Source: an uncultured Oscillospiraceae bacterium (lineage in GTDB: Bacteria; Bacillota; Clostridia; Oscillospirales; Oscillospiraceae). From it: a stretch of DNA of 64,000 nt. Both the position numbers and the translations under genes were made by a program. The DNA lies in the NCBI GenBank assembly GCA_944385445.1, contig CALWXF010000005.1, positions 1-64,000 on the forward strand, given 5' to 3'. Of the stretch, positions 6,838 through 16,020 are shown piece by piece (position 1 is the first letter of the stretch; every line of letters begins with the position of its first letter). The notes beneath the pieces are model-generated. The model was not told the DNA's origin. It saw nothing but the letters and a program-made list of their open reading frames with translations, and made no database searches.

Positions 6838-8304
6838 GTGAGAATTGCAGCTTATTGCCGGGTGTCCACCGCCAAAGAAGAGCAGCTGGACAGTCTGGCC
6901 AATCAGAAGGAGTTTTTTGAGGCCTACGCCCGGACCAACGGATATGAGCTGGTTCGGGTCTATGCAGACGAGGGGATTTCCGGCACCCAAATGCGGAAAC
7001 GAGAGCAGTTTCAGGCTCTGCTCCGGGACGCCGCCCGCCATCCCTTCGACCTGGTGGTGGTAAAGGATATCTCCCGATTTGCCCGCAATACGGTGGATTT
7101 TCTCCAGAGTGTGCGGGCGCTGAAGGAGCTGGGGGTGAATACCCGCTTTCTCACTGCCAATATGGACAGCCTGGGGGAGTCGGAGTTTGTACTCACTGTG
7201 TTTGGGGCCCTGGCTCAGGAGGAGAGTGCCAACCTCAGCCGCCGAGTGAAGTTTGGCAAACGCCTCAACGCCCAGAAGGGGCGGGTACCTCGACTCCTCT
7301 ATGGCTACCACAGGATTGACAATTTTCAGCTGGCCATCTGCCCGGAAGAGGCTCTGGTGGTGCGCAAAATTTTCGCTCTGTATGTGGACCAGGGGCTGGG
7401 CTGCCGTACCATTGCCCAGCAGCTCAACGGGCTGGGGTATGTGACCAAGCAGGGGTGTCAGTGGACCCCGTCCGCCGTCCACCGCATCCTCACAAATCCC
7501 ATCTACTGCGGCCACCACGTCAACCACAAGTACGAGGTGGAAAACTACCTGACAGGAAAGCGAAAAAAGCTGCCCCCTCAGGAGCAATTTCACCATCCAC
7601 GGCCTCAGTGGGCCATTGTCACTCCAGAGCAGTTTGTTCAGGCCCAGCAGCAGCGGCAACAGCGGGCCCAGGTCCGAGAGCCAGGCCAGCCTGCGGGCCG
7701 ATATAGCGCCCGGCATTCGTTCAGCGGCCTCATTGTCTGCGCAGAGTGCGGGAGAAGCTTTTGCCGCAAGACCTATACCTATGCCAACACCCGGGTGTAC
7801 TGGAAGTGTTGGGGAAATGACCAGGGACTGTGTGAAAACCACACCAAAATTGAGGAGGAGCAGCTGGTGGCGGCCATCCGGGACCATATCAAACAGCATA
7901 TCACCAACTTGGAGGGATGGAAGCAAGGGGTGGTGGAGCAGGTGCTGCACGGTGTTTCTGGTGTACCTCGGGAGGAGACCGAGCTGGAACGTTTAGAGCA
8001 GAGAAAGAAGCGATATGAGCGGCTCTATGCCAACGGGATTATCCCCCTGGAACAGCTGCAACAGGAGCTGACAGAAATACAGACAAGGGAAGAAGCTTTA
8101 CAGACAGAACGGGCGGGAGAGCACGGCGATACAGCGGAGATTCAGGCGCAGTTGGAAAGGCTCATGAGGTGGGAAGGGCTGCAACGGGGGGACGTGGCCA
8201 AGCTGGTGGAGAAGATCACCGCAGACGAGCGGGGAGAGGCACGGATCTTTTTGAGGGTGGATGGCGAAACCTCTCCAGTTGATCCTGACAGTGGAGGCGG
8301 TTGA
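6838..8304 (+). CDS. Large serine recombinase
   Basis: The 488-residue protein has an N-terminal resolvase catalytic domain (residues 1-150). The nucleophile is Ser10 in YCRVST, and the arginine-rich helix is in SRFARNTVDFL. A Recombinase domain follows (about 165-290, GCRTIAQQLNGLGY), then a zinc ribbon with CAEC near 304-307. A coiled coil fills the C terminus (ELERLEQRKKRYERLY onward). GTG 6838 gives the family N terminus and has GGAG just upstream. The catalytic and zinc residues I can see are intact. The last codons and the stop (8302-8304) lie in the attachment core shared with the split gene, as expected of an element-encoded integrase next to its site. Confidence 0.95.
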   Translation: MRIAAYCRVSTAKEEQLDSLANQKEFFEAYARTNGYELVRVYADEGISGTQMRKREQFQALLRDAARHPFDLVVVKDISRFARNTVDFLQSVRALKELGVNTRFLTANMDSLGESEFVLTVFGALAQEESANLSRRVKFGKRLNAQKGRVPRLLYGYHRIDNFQLAICPEEALVVRKIFALYVDQGLGCRTIAQQLNGLGYVTKQGCQWTPSAVHRILTNPIYCGHHVNHKYEVENYLTGKRKKLPPQEQFHHPRPQWAIVTPEQFVQAQQQRQQRAQVREPGQPAGRYSARHSFSGLIVCAECGRSFCRKTYTYANTRVYWKCWGNDQGLCENHTKIEEEQLVAAIRDHIKQHITNLEGWKQGVVEQVLHGVSGVPREETELERLEQRKKRYERLYANGIIPLEQLQQELTEIQTREEALQTERAGEHGDTAEIQAQLERLMRWEGLQRGDVAKLVEKITADERGEARIFLRVDGETSPVDPDSGGG

Positions 8305-8677
8305 TCCCATCATCCTGGGGATGAAGCTGGTGGATGGCTGTGAGAACAACGGCTGCTGCTGTTGCTGCGACCCCAACGACATCCCCACCTGTATCACCTC
8401 CTGCTTCCCCGGCGAGCTGTCCATGAGCAGCGAGGGCAAGCGGGTGTATGTGACTCTGGGGCAGTTCTCCATGATTCGCCTGGAGCGGGACAGCCAGCTG
8501 CTCATCCCTGCCTACGACTACTGCATTCCCAACAAGGAGTGTACCGGCGGCAGCGAGGAGGACCCCTGCGCTCTGTTCCGCAAGGTACAGTTCCCCACCG
8601 AGGAGTTCTTCCCACCCAATACGGTCTCCCCACCGGATGGCTATCAGGAGGCCAAAAACTGTAATCCCTGCTGCTGA
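8261..8677 (+). CDS. 3' part of the split conserved clostridial gene
   Basis: This 138-residue frame encodes the C-terminal half of the family begun at 4019. It has EAVDPIILGMKLVDGC, then a Cys-rich CCCCCD segment, then VYVTLGQFSMIRLERDSQLL, IPAYDYCIPNKEC and FPTEEFFPP. Residues before about 15 come from the inserted element rather than the family. The ATG at 8261 lies within the recombinase gene and has a poor ribosome site, so separate translation is doubtful. The frame matches that of 4019 exactly, so excision between the cores would give one 279-residue protein. Confidence 0.8.
   Translation: MAKPLQLILTVEAVDPIILGMKLVDGCENNGCCCCCDPNDIPTCITSCFPGELSMSSEGKRVYVTLGQFSMIRLERDSQLLIPAYDYCIPNKECTGGSEEDPCALFRKVQFPTEEFFPPNTVSPPDGYQEAKNCNPCC
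8270..8303 (+). other. Right attachment junction (attR) of the intervening element
   Basis: The core GTGGAG-G-CGGTTG is at 8291-8303. The element-side arm 8270-8291 matches the reverse complement of the left-end arm (4500 back to 4479) at 14 of 22 positions, including CCAGT. Joining the two ends would therefore make a roughly 50-base dyad centred between 8294 and 8295, which looks like an attP site. Confidence 0.7.
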
Positions 8678-8686
8678 GATCCGGGC

Positions 8687-8719
8687 TGGGAGGGGCGTTG
8701 CCGGACAACGCCCCTCCCA
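8687..8719 (+). terminator. Terminator after the split gene
   Basis: A perfect 14-bp stem (TGGGAGGGGCGTTG with its complement) closes a 5-base loop and is followed by ATTT. Confidence 0.75.
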
Positions 8720-8758
8720 ATTTCGTGGAGAACCACACTTTTTTTTTAACGGGAATTC

Positions 8759-8767
8759 TGCTATAAT
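8759..8767 (+). promoter_or_regulatory. Extended -10 promoter of murB operon
   Basis: TGCTATAAT is an extended -10. The region 17 bases upstream is a T tract rather than a clear -35. It lies about 60 bases before murB. Confidence 0.6.
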
Positions 8768-8825
8768 ACACGAGTATCTTTCCAACCAGATACCAACCTA
8801 GAGACACAAGCCGGAGGGTTTGCAT

Positions 8826-9737
8826 ATGAATGAGATACATAAGCTGTACCAGCAGCTTAGACAGCGGCTGCCCCAGCTGGAGCTGCGCCAGGATGAGCCC
8901 ATGAGCCGCCACACCACCTTTCGGGTGGGTGGTCCGGCGGCGCTAATGGCGCTGCCCAGACAGACGGAGGAGCTGGTGGAGGCGGTGAAGCTGGCCCGGG
9001 CCTGGGAAATTCCCACGGTGATGGTGGGCAACGGCTCCAATCTGCTGGTGGACGACAACGGCGTGAATGCCTTTGTGATCAAAACCGTGCCACAATATGC
9101 CCAGTGCCGTATTGAGGGGCAGGACGTGACGGCGGAGGCTGGAATCCTACTCTCTCAGCTGGCGGTCCAGGCCGCCCAGGCCCAGCTCACGGGGCTGGAA
9201 TTTGCCCATGGAATTCCAGGCAGCTTGGGCGGCGGCGTGACCATGAACGCCGGTGCCTACGGCGGGGAGTTGAAGCAGGTGATTACCCAGGTGGGTGTTC
9301 TGATGCCCAGTGGAGAAGTAGAGACCTGGGAGGCTGACCGCTGCCAGTTTGCCTACCGCCACACCGCTTTCAGCGACGGGGAGCATTTGGTGCTGTGGGC
9401 CAAGCTTCACTTGGAGCGAGGCGATAGCCAGGAAATCCGAGAGAGAATGCGGGATTTGGCCGCCCGACGCCGGGAGAAACAGCCCTTGGAGTACCCCAGT
9501 GCAGGCTCCACCTTTAAGCGCCCGGAGGGGCATTTTGCTGCCGCCCTCATTGACCAGTGCGGCCTCAAGGGCCTGCGGGTAGGAGGAGCTATGGTGTCAG
9601 AAAAACATGCGGGCTTTGTCATCAACGCAGGTGGAGCCACCTGCAGCGATGTACTGCGCCTGATGGATGAGGTCCGGGAGCGGGTGTTCCGGGACAGCGG
9701 CGTAGAGCTGGAGCCAGAGGTGAGATACCTCAAATAA
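8826..9737 (+). CDS. murB: UDP-N-acetylenolpyruvoylglucosamine reductase
   Basis: The 303-residue flavoenzyme reduces enolpyruvyl-UDP-GlcNAc to UDP-MurNAc in peptidoglycan precursor synthesis. FAD-binding motifs include VGNGSNLLVDDNGV (near residue 61), GIPGSLGGGVTMNAGAYGGE near 125-145 and PSAGSTFKRP, with the catalytic serine. The C terminus LEPEVRYL holds the conserved glutamate. ATG 8826 is chosen because GGAGGG lies 7 bases upstream. It leads a tight operon with rapZ, yvcK, whiA and dnaE, a common Firmicute arrangement. Confidence 0.97.
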   Translation: MNEIHKLYQQLRQRLPQLELRQDEPMSRHTTFRVGGPAALMALPRQTEELVEAVKLARAWEIPTVMVGNGSNLLVDDNGVNAFVIKTVPQYAQCRIEGQDVTAEAGILLSQLAVQAAQAQLTGLEFAHGIPGSLGGGVTMNAGAYGGELKQVITQVGVLMPSGEVETWEADRCQFAYRHTAFSDGEHLVLWAKLHLERGDSQEIRERMRDLAARRREKQPLEYPSAGSTFKRPEGHFAAALIDQCGLKGLRVGGAMVSEKHAGFVINAGGATCSDVLRLMDEVRERVFRDSGVELEPEVRYLK

Positions 9738-9750
9738 GGAGGCAGAGAGT

Positions 9751-10614
9751 ATGCAGTTATTCATTGTATCGGGCTTGTCCGGGGCGGGGAAGTCCACGGT
9801 AATCTCCATTTTGGAGGACAGCGGATATTTCTGCGTGGATAACTTGCCACCGGAGCTGATTCCCAAATTTGCGGAGCTGTTCCAGATGGGCAGCGGGGAA
9901 CATCAGCGGGCCGCCGTAGTGTGTGACATCCGGGGCGGCAGCCACTTTGATGGCCTGTTCCAGGCCCTGGACACTCTGGACAGCATGAAGGTGCCCTATC
10001 AGATCTTGTATGTGGAGGCGGATGACCAGACCATTATCAAGCGATACAAGGAGACCCGCCGCAGCCATCCCCTGATGGACAGCCAGAGTACCTTGGCTCG
10101 GGCGGTTCAGATGGAGCGAAAGCTCATGGAGCCGGTGCGAGAGCGGGCGGACATTGTACTCCAGACCGATGCCATGTCCACCCGAAAACTGCGGGACCGG
10201 GTGCTGGAGCTGGTCTACCCCGGGCGGAAGAAGGTCAGCGAGCTGAATGTGTGCGTCACCTCCTTTGGATTCAAATACGGCCTGCCCATGGAGGCGGACC
10301 TGGTGTTTGACGTTCGGTTTTTGCCTAACCCCTTTTACGTCGAACATCTGAGGCACCAGACGGGCTTGGATGATGGCGTGCGGGACTATGTGTTCCAGTT
10401 CGCCCAGAGCCAGGAGTTTTTGGAGAAGCTGGAGGATATGGTGGGATTTTTGCTGCCCCAGTTTGTAGAAGAGGGGAAGAGCATGGTGGTGGTGGCCATC
10501 GGTTGTACAGGCGGGCAACACCGCTCGGTAGCCATGACCCATGCGCTGGCAGAGTATGTGCGCAGTTTGGGATATCAGGTCTCGGAGAACCACCGGGACA
10601 TGACGAGGGCTTGA
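9751..10614 (+). CDS. rapZ: RapZ/YvcJ nucleotide-binding protein
   Basis: The 287-residue protein is a P-loop NTPase of the RapZ (YvcJ) family. Walker A is GLSGAGKS at residues 8-15. The N-terminal part ends with a coil of charged helices, and the C-terminal domain carries GCTGGQHRSVAM. In E. coli RapZ controls GlmS by delivering a small RNA to RNase E; the Firmicute role is less clear. It sits 13 bases after murB and 3 bases before yvcK. Confidence 0.95.
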   Translation: MQLFIVSGLSGAGKSTVISILEDSGYFCVDNLPPELIPKFAELFQMGSGEHQRAAVVCDIRGGSHFDGLFQALDTLDSMKVPYQILYVEADDQTIIKRYKETRRSHPLMDSQSTLARAVQMERKLMEPVRERADIVLQTDAMSTRKLRDRVLELVYPGRKKVSELNVCVTSFGFKYGLPMEADLVFDVRFLPNPFYVEHLRHQTGLDDGVRDYVFQFAQSQEFLEKLEDMVGFLLPQFVEEGKSMVVVAIGCTGGQHRSVAMTHALAEYVRSLGYQVSENHRDMTRA

Positions 10615-10617
10615 GAT

Positions 10618-11607
10618 ATGGGAAAGAAACACGGACCGGCCATTGTGGCCATTGGCGGCGGACATGGACTATCTGCGGTGTTGCGTGGATTGAAGAACTG
10701 CACCGACGACCTCACCGCCATTGTCACGGTGGCGGATGACGGCGGCGGTTCCGGTACTCTGCGGGAGGAGCTGGGGATGCCCCCGCCGGGGGATATCCGC
10801 AACTGCATGGAGGCCCTGGCCGACGAGGAGTCCCTGATGCGCACCCTGCTTGCCTACCGTTACCCCGAGGGGCGCTTGGCAGGTCAGGCCTTTGGCAATC
10901 TGCTGCTGGCGGCTCTGGACGGAATTTCCCCTTCTTTTGACCAGGCGGTGGCCCAGATGAGCCAGGTCCTGGCCATTCGAGGCACCATTCTGCCCGTGAC
11001 CAATGAAAATATCCAGCTGGAGGCCGTATTTGAAAACGGCACCCAGGTGTGCGGAGAGTCCAAGATTTTCAACTTTAAAAAGCAGCAGAACTGCGGCATT
11101 CACCATGTGCGGCTTATCCCTGAGCACCCACCGGCACTGCCTGCGGCGGTGGAGGCCATCCGTCGGGCGGACATCATTTTGCTGGGGCCCGGCAGCCTAT
11201 ACACCAGCGTCATTCCCAACCTGCTGGTGGACGGTATCTCCGATGCCATTGAGGAGAGCAAGGCCCTGAAAATCTACGTCTGCAACATCATGACCCAGGA
11301 CGGGGAGACGGAGGGGATGACTGCCTCTGAGCATCTGGCGGCCCTGCTGGAGCATGGCGGGCCTCAATTGGTGGACCTGTGCCTGTGCAACAATGCCACT
11401 CTGCCCGGCGAGATGCTGTATCGCTACCAGCAGGAGGACGCTGTGCCCCTGGTGGTGGACCGGGAAGAGATGGAGATTTTGGGGGCCGAGGTGGTGTGCC
11501 GCCCCCTCACCGATGAAAAGGTGGACTATGCCCGGCACTCCGGGGACAAGGTGGCCCAGGCGGTGCTGGAGCTGTACCGGCAGCGGGGACACACCAAGAC
11601 ATTTTGA
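10618..11607 (+). CDS. yvcK: YvcK/CofD-like gluconeogenesis factor
   Basis: The 329-residue protein begins with AIGGGHGLSAVLRGLK and continues with ADDGGGSGTLREEL and GPGSLYTSVIPNLL, the signature of the YvcK family. In Bacillus it binds UDP-GlcNAc and is needed for growth and cell shape on gluconeogenic carbon sources. It is flanked by rapZ (3-base gap) and whiA (12-base gap), the usual order. Confidence 0.95.
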   Translation: MGKKHGPAIVAIGGGHGLSAVLRGLKNCTDDLTAIVTVADDGGGSGTLREELGMPPPGDIRNCMEALADEESLMRTLLAYRYPEGRLAGQAFGNLLLAALDGISPSFDQAVAQMSQVLAIRGTILPVTNENIQLEAVFENGTQVCGESKIFNFKKQQNCGIHHVRLIPEHPPALPAAVEAIRRADIILLGPGSLYTSVIPNLLVDGISDAIEESKALKIYVCNIMTQDGETEGMTASEHLAALLEHGGPQLVDLCLCNNATLPGEMLYRYQQEDAVPLVVDREEMEILGAEVVCRPLTDEKVDYARHSGDKVAQAVLELYRQRGHTKTF

Positions 11608-11619
11608 CAAAAGGAGCAG

Positions 11620-12516
11620 ATGCATGTGACCTTTTCTGCCCAGGTAAAACAAGAACTATGTAAACAGCCCCTCAGCCGCCGTTGCTGTGCCCAGGCGGAG
11701 GCCTACGGGATTTTGCTCTACTGTAACACCTTCCAGCCCCGACAGGTGCGTATCATTACGGAATCCCCCCAGCTCAAGCAGCGGCTGCCCCTGCTGTTTC
11801 GCAAGGCATTCCGGGTGGAGTTTGACGTGATTCCTACCGGGGAGGGGAAGGGGAGCTTTCTCATTGAGAACCCGGAGAAGCTGCATATCCTCTTTGACAC
11901 CTTTGGCCTGGAGCGGGACTCCGCCGTGTCGGTGCACATCAACTTTGCCCATCTGGAGGAGGAGCACTGCCAGACCGCCTTTTTCCGAGGCGCCTTTTTG
12001 GCGGGAGGGTCGGTGACCGACCCGGGGAAGAGCTACCATTTGGAGCTGGCCACCTCCCACGGCGCTGTGGGGCGGGAGAGCATCGCACTGCTCCAGGAGC
12101 TGGGCTTTACTCCCAAGGACACCCACCGCAAAGGGAACCATGTGACCTACTTCAAGCAGAGCGACCACATCGAGGACTTTCTCACCACTGTGGGCGCCCC
12201 CGTCTCCGCTATGGAGATCATGACCGCCAAGCTGGAGCGGGACCTGCGGGGCAGCGTCAACCGGAGGGTCAACTGCGACGCCGCCAACCTGGATAAAACG
12301 GTGGAGGCGGCCCGGTGGCAGATGGACGTCATCTACCGCTTGGAAGAGCGGGGGATGCTGGAAGATTTGCCGGATAAACTAAAAGAGGCGGTGGACCTGC
12401 GCATGGCCCACCCGGAGCTGACCTTGGCCCAGCTGGCGGAGTTGTGTACTCCGCCGGTGTCCAAGTCCGCTTTGAATCACCGATTGCGCAAGCTGGCCCA
12501 GCTGGCGGAGAGCTGA
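11620..12516 (+). CDS. whiA: WhiA DNA-binding regulator
   Basis: The 298-residue protein has the WhiA layout. There is an N-terminal LAGLIDADG-like fold without endonuclease function (RGAFLAGGSVTDP near residue 125). The C-terminal helix-turn-helix carries HPELTLAQLAEL and SKSALNHRLRKL. WhiA affects cell division and chromosome segregation in Firmicutes and sporulation in Streptomyces. The start at 11620 follows GGAG 9 bases upstream. Confidence 0.95.
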   Translation: MHVTFSAQVKQELCKQPLSRRCCAQAEAYGILLYCNTFQPRQVRIITESPQLKQRLPLLFRKAFRVEFDVIPTGEGKGSFLIENPEKLHILFDTFGLERDSAVSVHINFAHLEEEHCQTAFFRGAFLAGGSVTDPGKSYHLELATSHGAVGRESIALLQELGFTPKDTHRKGNHVTYFKQSDHIEDFLTTVGAPVSAMEIMTAKLERDLRGSVNRRVNCDAANLDKTVEAARWQMDVIYRLEERGMLEDLPDKLKEAVDLRMAHPELTLAQLAELCTPPVSKSALNHRLRKLAQLAES

Positions 12517-12549
12517 GAGAGAAAACCTATTACCCAGGAGGATACATTC

Positions 12550-15500
12550 ATGGCTTTTGTCCATCTACATGTACATACCGAATACTCCCTGTTGGACGGG
12601 GCCTGCCGCATCAAGCAGTTGGTGGAGCGGGTCAAGGAACTGGGGCAGGAGGCCGTGGCCATCACCGACCACGGAGTGATGTTCGGCGCTGTGGACTTCT
12701 ACCGGGCCTGCCTGGGGGCGGGTATCAAGCCCATCATCGGCTGTGAGGTGTATGTGGCACCCCGGTCCCGGTTCGACCACACCCGAGAGTTGGATGGTTC
12801 CCCCCGCCACCTGGTGCTGCTGTGTAAAAATGAGACGGGGTACCGCAACCTCAGCTATCTGGTGTCCATGGCCTATGTGGAGGGCTTTTACGGCAAGCCT
12901 CGGGTGGATATGGAGCTGCTGCGGGCCCACAGTGAGGGCCTCATCGCCCTGTCTGCCTGCCTGGGCGGGGAGATTCCCCGGAGGCTCATGGCAGGGGACT
13001 ACCAAGGGGCGCTGGCCCACGCCCTGGAGATGCGGGACATCTTTGGGGAGGATAGCTACTACCTGGAGATTCAGGACCACGGCATCGACCAGCAGAAGGC
13101 GGTGAATGCCGGGATTTTCCGCCTCCACGCCGAGACGGGAATCCCCCTGGTGGCCACCAACGACGCCCACTACCTCACCCGAGACGACTCGGTGATGCAG
13201 GATGTGCTCATGTGCGTCCAGACAGGCAAGCGGCTGGAGGACACCGACCGCATGCGCTTTGAGACCCAGGAGTTTTACATCAAAAGCGAGGAGGAAATGG
13301 CGCAGCTATTCCCCCAGTGCCCGGAGGCCATCGAGAATACCGCCAAAATTGCCCAGATGTGTCAGGTGGACTTCCAGTTCGGGGTCCACCACCTGCCGGA
13401 GTTCAAGCTGCCGGAGGGGGAGACGGACGGGGATGCCTATTTTGAGCGCCTGTGCCGTCAGGGCTTCCAGCAGCGGTATCCCGGAGCCGGGGAGGAGTAC
13501 CAGCAGCGGCTGGAGATGGAGATGAACATGATTCGCCGCATGGGCTTTGTGGACTACTTCCTCATTGTCTCCGACTTTATCGGCTACGCCAAGAGCCAGG
13601 GCATTCCCGTGGGCCCGGGGCGTGGCTCCGCCGCCGGGTCCATGGTGTCCTACTGCCTGTATATCACCGACATTGACCCCATGAAGTACTCCCTGTACTT
13701 CGAGCGATTCCTCAACCCCGAGCGAGTGACTATGCCGGATATCGACATTGACTTCTGCATCCGCCGCCGTCAGGAGGTCATCGACTATGTGTCCCGGAAG
13801 TACGGGGAGGACCATGTGGCCCAGATCGTCACCTTTGGTACCATGAAGGCCAAGGCGGCCATCCGGGACGTGGGCCGGGTGATGGACATGCCCTACGCCG
13901 AGGTGGACGCCATTGCCAAGCAGGTGCCCTTTGCCCTGGATATGACCCTGGATAAGGCACTGGTGCTGTCCAAGGGGCTGGCGGACCTGTACAACGGCAA
14001 CGAAAAGGTCAAGCAGCTGGTGGACATGGCCCGGAAGCTGGAGGGCATGCCCCGCAACGCCTCCACCCACGCCGCTGGCGTGGTCATTACCCGGCGGCCG
14101 GTGTATGAGTATGTGCCCCTGGCCACCAACGACGATGTGCCGGTGACCCAGTACACCATGGTGACCCTGGAAGAGCTGGGCCTTTTGAAAATGGACTTTT
14201 TAGGACTGCGGAACCTGACCATTTTGGACGACGCTGTGAAGATGGTCAAGGAGCATCACCCAGACTTTTCCCTCAGCGAGATTCGAGACGACGACCCGGA
14301 GGTGTTCCGTATGCTCTCTGAGGGGCACACCTCGGGGGTGTTCCAGATGGAGTCTGCGGGTATGACGGGGGTGTGCGTAGGCCTCAAGCCTCAGAACATC
14401 GAGGACATCACCGCTATCATTGCATTGTATCGACCCGGCCCCATGGACTCCATCCCCAAGTTCATTGCCAGCAAGCAGGACCCCCGGTGTATTTCCTACC
14501 GGAATCCCGCCCTGGAGCCCATTCTGTCCGTGACCTACGGGTGTATCGTCTACCAGGAGCAGGTCATTGAGATTTTCCGCCGCCTGGCGGGTTACTCCCT
14601 GGGCCAGGCGGATATGGTGCGCCGGGCCATGAGCAAGAAGAAGGTCAAGGACATTGAGCGGGAGCGGGAGGCCTTCATTAATGGCGATCGCCAGCGCAGC
14701 ATTGAGGGCTGTGTGGCCCGGGGCATTCCGGCAGAGGACGCCCAGGCCATCTACGATGAGATCTACGCCTTTGCCAACTACGCCTTCAACAAGGCCCACG
14801 CCGTGAGCTATGCCATTGTGGCCTACCAGACGGCGTGGTTTAAGTGTCACTATACCCGGGAGTATATGGCTGCGCTGCTCACCTCGGTACTGGACTCCCA
14901 GGACAAGGTGGCGGAGTATATCGCCGAGTGCAAGGAAAACGGCATCGCCCTGTTGCCCCCGGATATCAACGAGTCGGGCCTGAGCTTCACCGTCTCGGGG
15001 GGCAACATCCGCTTCGGTCTGGCCGCCCTCAAGGGCGTGGGCCGGGGCTTTGTCAATGCGGTGCTGACCCAGCGGCAGCAGGGGGGCCCCTTCACCTCCT
15101 TCCCTGACTTCTGCGCCCGCATGAGCCACAACGATCTCAATAAGCGGGTGCTGGAAAGCCTCATCCGGGCGGGCTGCTTTGACCGCATGGACTACCGCCG
15201 CAGCCAACTGCTGAAGGTCTTCGAGCAGGTGGTGGACTCCATCCTCCGGGACCAGCGGCAGAAGCTGGAGGGCCAGTTTGACCTCTTCGGTGGTCAGGAG
15301 AGCCTGGAGCCGGTGATGAAACTTCCTGACATTCCCGAGTTTTCTCCCGCTGAGCTCATGGCCATGGAGAAGGAGGTCACAGGCCTGTATCTGTCCGGCC
15401 ACCCCATGGACCAGTATCGCCGCCAGGTGCAAAAACTCCGTGCGGTGCCCATTGCCACCCTGATCCAGGGCTGCTCGGAGGAGGGGGACCGTCCCCCCAA

Positions 15501-16008
15501 GTTCTCCGACGGCCAGAAGGTGACCGTGGCGGGTGTGGTGGCCACAGTGAAGACCAAGACCACCAAGAATAACACCATGATGGCCTACGTCTCCCTGGAG
15601 GATGCCACGGGAGCCATGGAGCTGATGGTGTTTTCCCGGGTGCTGGGGGAGTGTGGACACTACCTCAAGGCGGGTCTGCCGGTGGCAGTTACCGGGCGGC
15701 TGTCCCAGCGGGACGAGAAGGAGCCTCAGATTATGGTGGACTGGATTGGGCCCTTGAGTGGAGAGGACCAGCAGAGCCCAACGCCAGAGGAGAGCGAGGC
15801 AGAAAAGACCTTGTGGATTCGCCTGCCCGACGGGAACGAATCCCTGGTGTGGCTGAAAAAGCTGCTGAGTATGTTCCCGGGCCAGAGTCGCACCGTGGTC
15901 TACCTGCAAGACAGCAAAAAGAAGTTGCTGGCGGGCTGCCTGCACCACTCGGTGCTTCTGGAAGAGCTGAGAGAGACGCTGGGTGAGGACAGCGTGGTTT
16001 TGCGGTGA
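12550..16008 (+). CDS. dnaE: DNA polymerase III subunit alpha
   Basis: The 1152-residue protein has an N-terminal PHP domain (HLHVHTEYSLLDGA, residues 4-17). The palm follows, with catalytic acidic residues in the PDIDIDF motif near residue 396. Then come the fingers, a helix-hairpin-helix region, and a C-terminal OB fold (KVTVAGVVATVKTK near 990). It is the DnaE class, not PolC. AGGAGG precedes the ATG. It follows whiA by 33 bases and is likely co-transcribed with cls. Confidence 0.97.
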   Translation: MAFVHLHVHTEYSLLDGACRIKQLVERVKELGQEAVAITDHGVMFGAVDFYRACLGAGIKPIIGCEVYVAPRSRFDHTRELDGSPRHLVLLCKNETGYRNLSYLVSMAYVEGFYGKPRVDMELLRAHSEGLIALSACLGGEIPRRLMAGDYQGALAHALEMRDIFGEDSYYLEIQDHGIDQQKAVNAGIFRLHAETGIPLVATNDAHYLTRDDSVMQDVLMCVQTGKRLEDTDRMRFETQEFYIKSEEEMAQLFPQCPEAIENTAKIAQMCQVDFQFGVHHLPEFKLPEGETDGDAYFERLCRQGFQQRYPGAGEEYQQRLEMEMNMIRRMGFVDYFLIVSDFIGYAKSQGIPVGPGRGSAAGSMVSYCLYITDIDPMKYSLYFERFLNPERVTMPDIDIDFCIRRRQEVIDYVSRKYGEDHVAQIVTFGTMKAKAAIRDVGRVMDMPYAEVDAIAKQVPFALDMTLDKALVLSKGLADLYNGNEKVKQLVDMARKLEGMPRNASTHAAGVVITRRPVYEYVPLATNDDVPVTQYTMVTLEELGLLKMDFLGLRNLTILDDAVKMVKEHHPDFSLSEIRDDDPEVFRMLSEGHTSGVFQMESAGMTGVCVGLKPQNIEDITAIIALYRPGPMDSIPKFIASKQDPRCISYRNPALEPILSVTYGCIVYQEQVIEIFRRLAGYSLGQADMVRRAMSKKKVKDIEREREAFINGDRQRSIEGCVARGIPAEDAQAIYDEIYAFANYAFNKAHAVSYAIVAYQTAWFKCHYTREYMAALLTSVLDSQDKVAEYIAECKENGIALLPPDINESGLSFTVSGGNIRFGLAALKGVGRGFVNAVLTQRQQGGPFTSFPDFCARMSHNDLNKRVLESLIRAGCFDRMDYRRSQLLKVFEQVVDSILRDQRQKLEGQFDLFGGQESLEPVMKLPDIPEFSPAELMAMEKEVTGLYLSGHPMDQYRRQVQKLRAVPIATLIQGCSEEGDRPPKFSDGQKVTVAGVVATVKTKTTKNNTMMAYVSLEDATGAMELMVFSRVLGECGHYLKAGLPVAVTGRLSQRDEKEPQIMVDWIGPLSGEDQQSPTPEESEAEKTLWIRLPDGNESLVWLKKLLSMFPGQSRTVVYLQDSKKKLLAGCLHHSVLLEELRETLGEDSVVLR

Positions 16009-16020
16009 AGAGGAGATACC

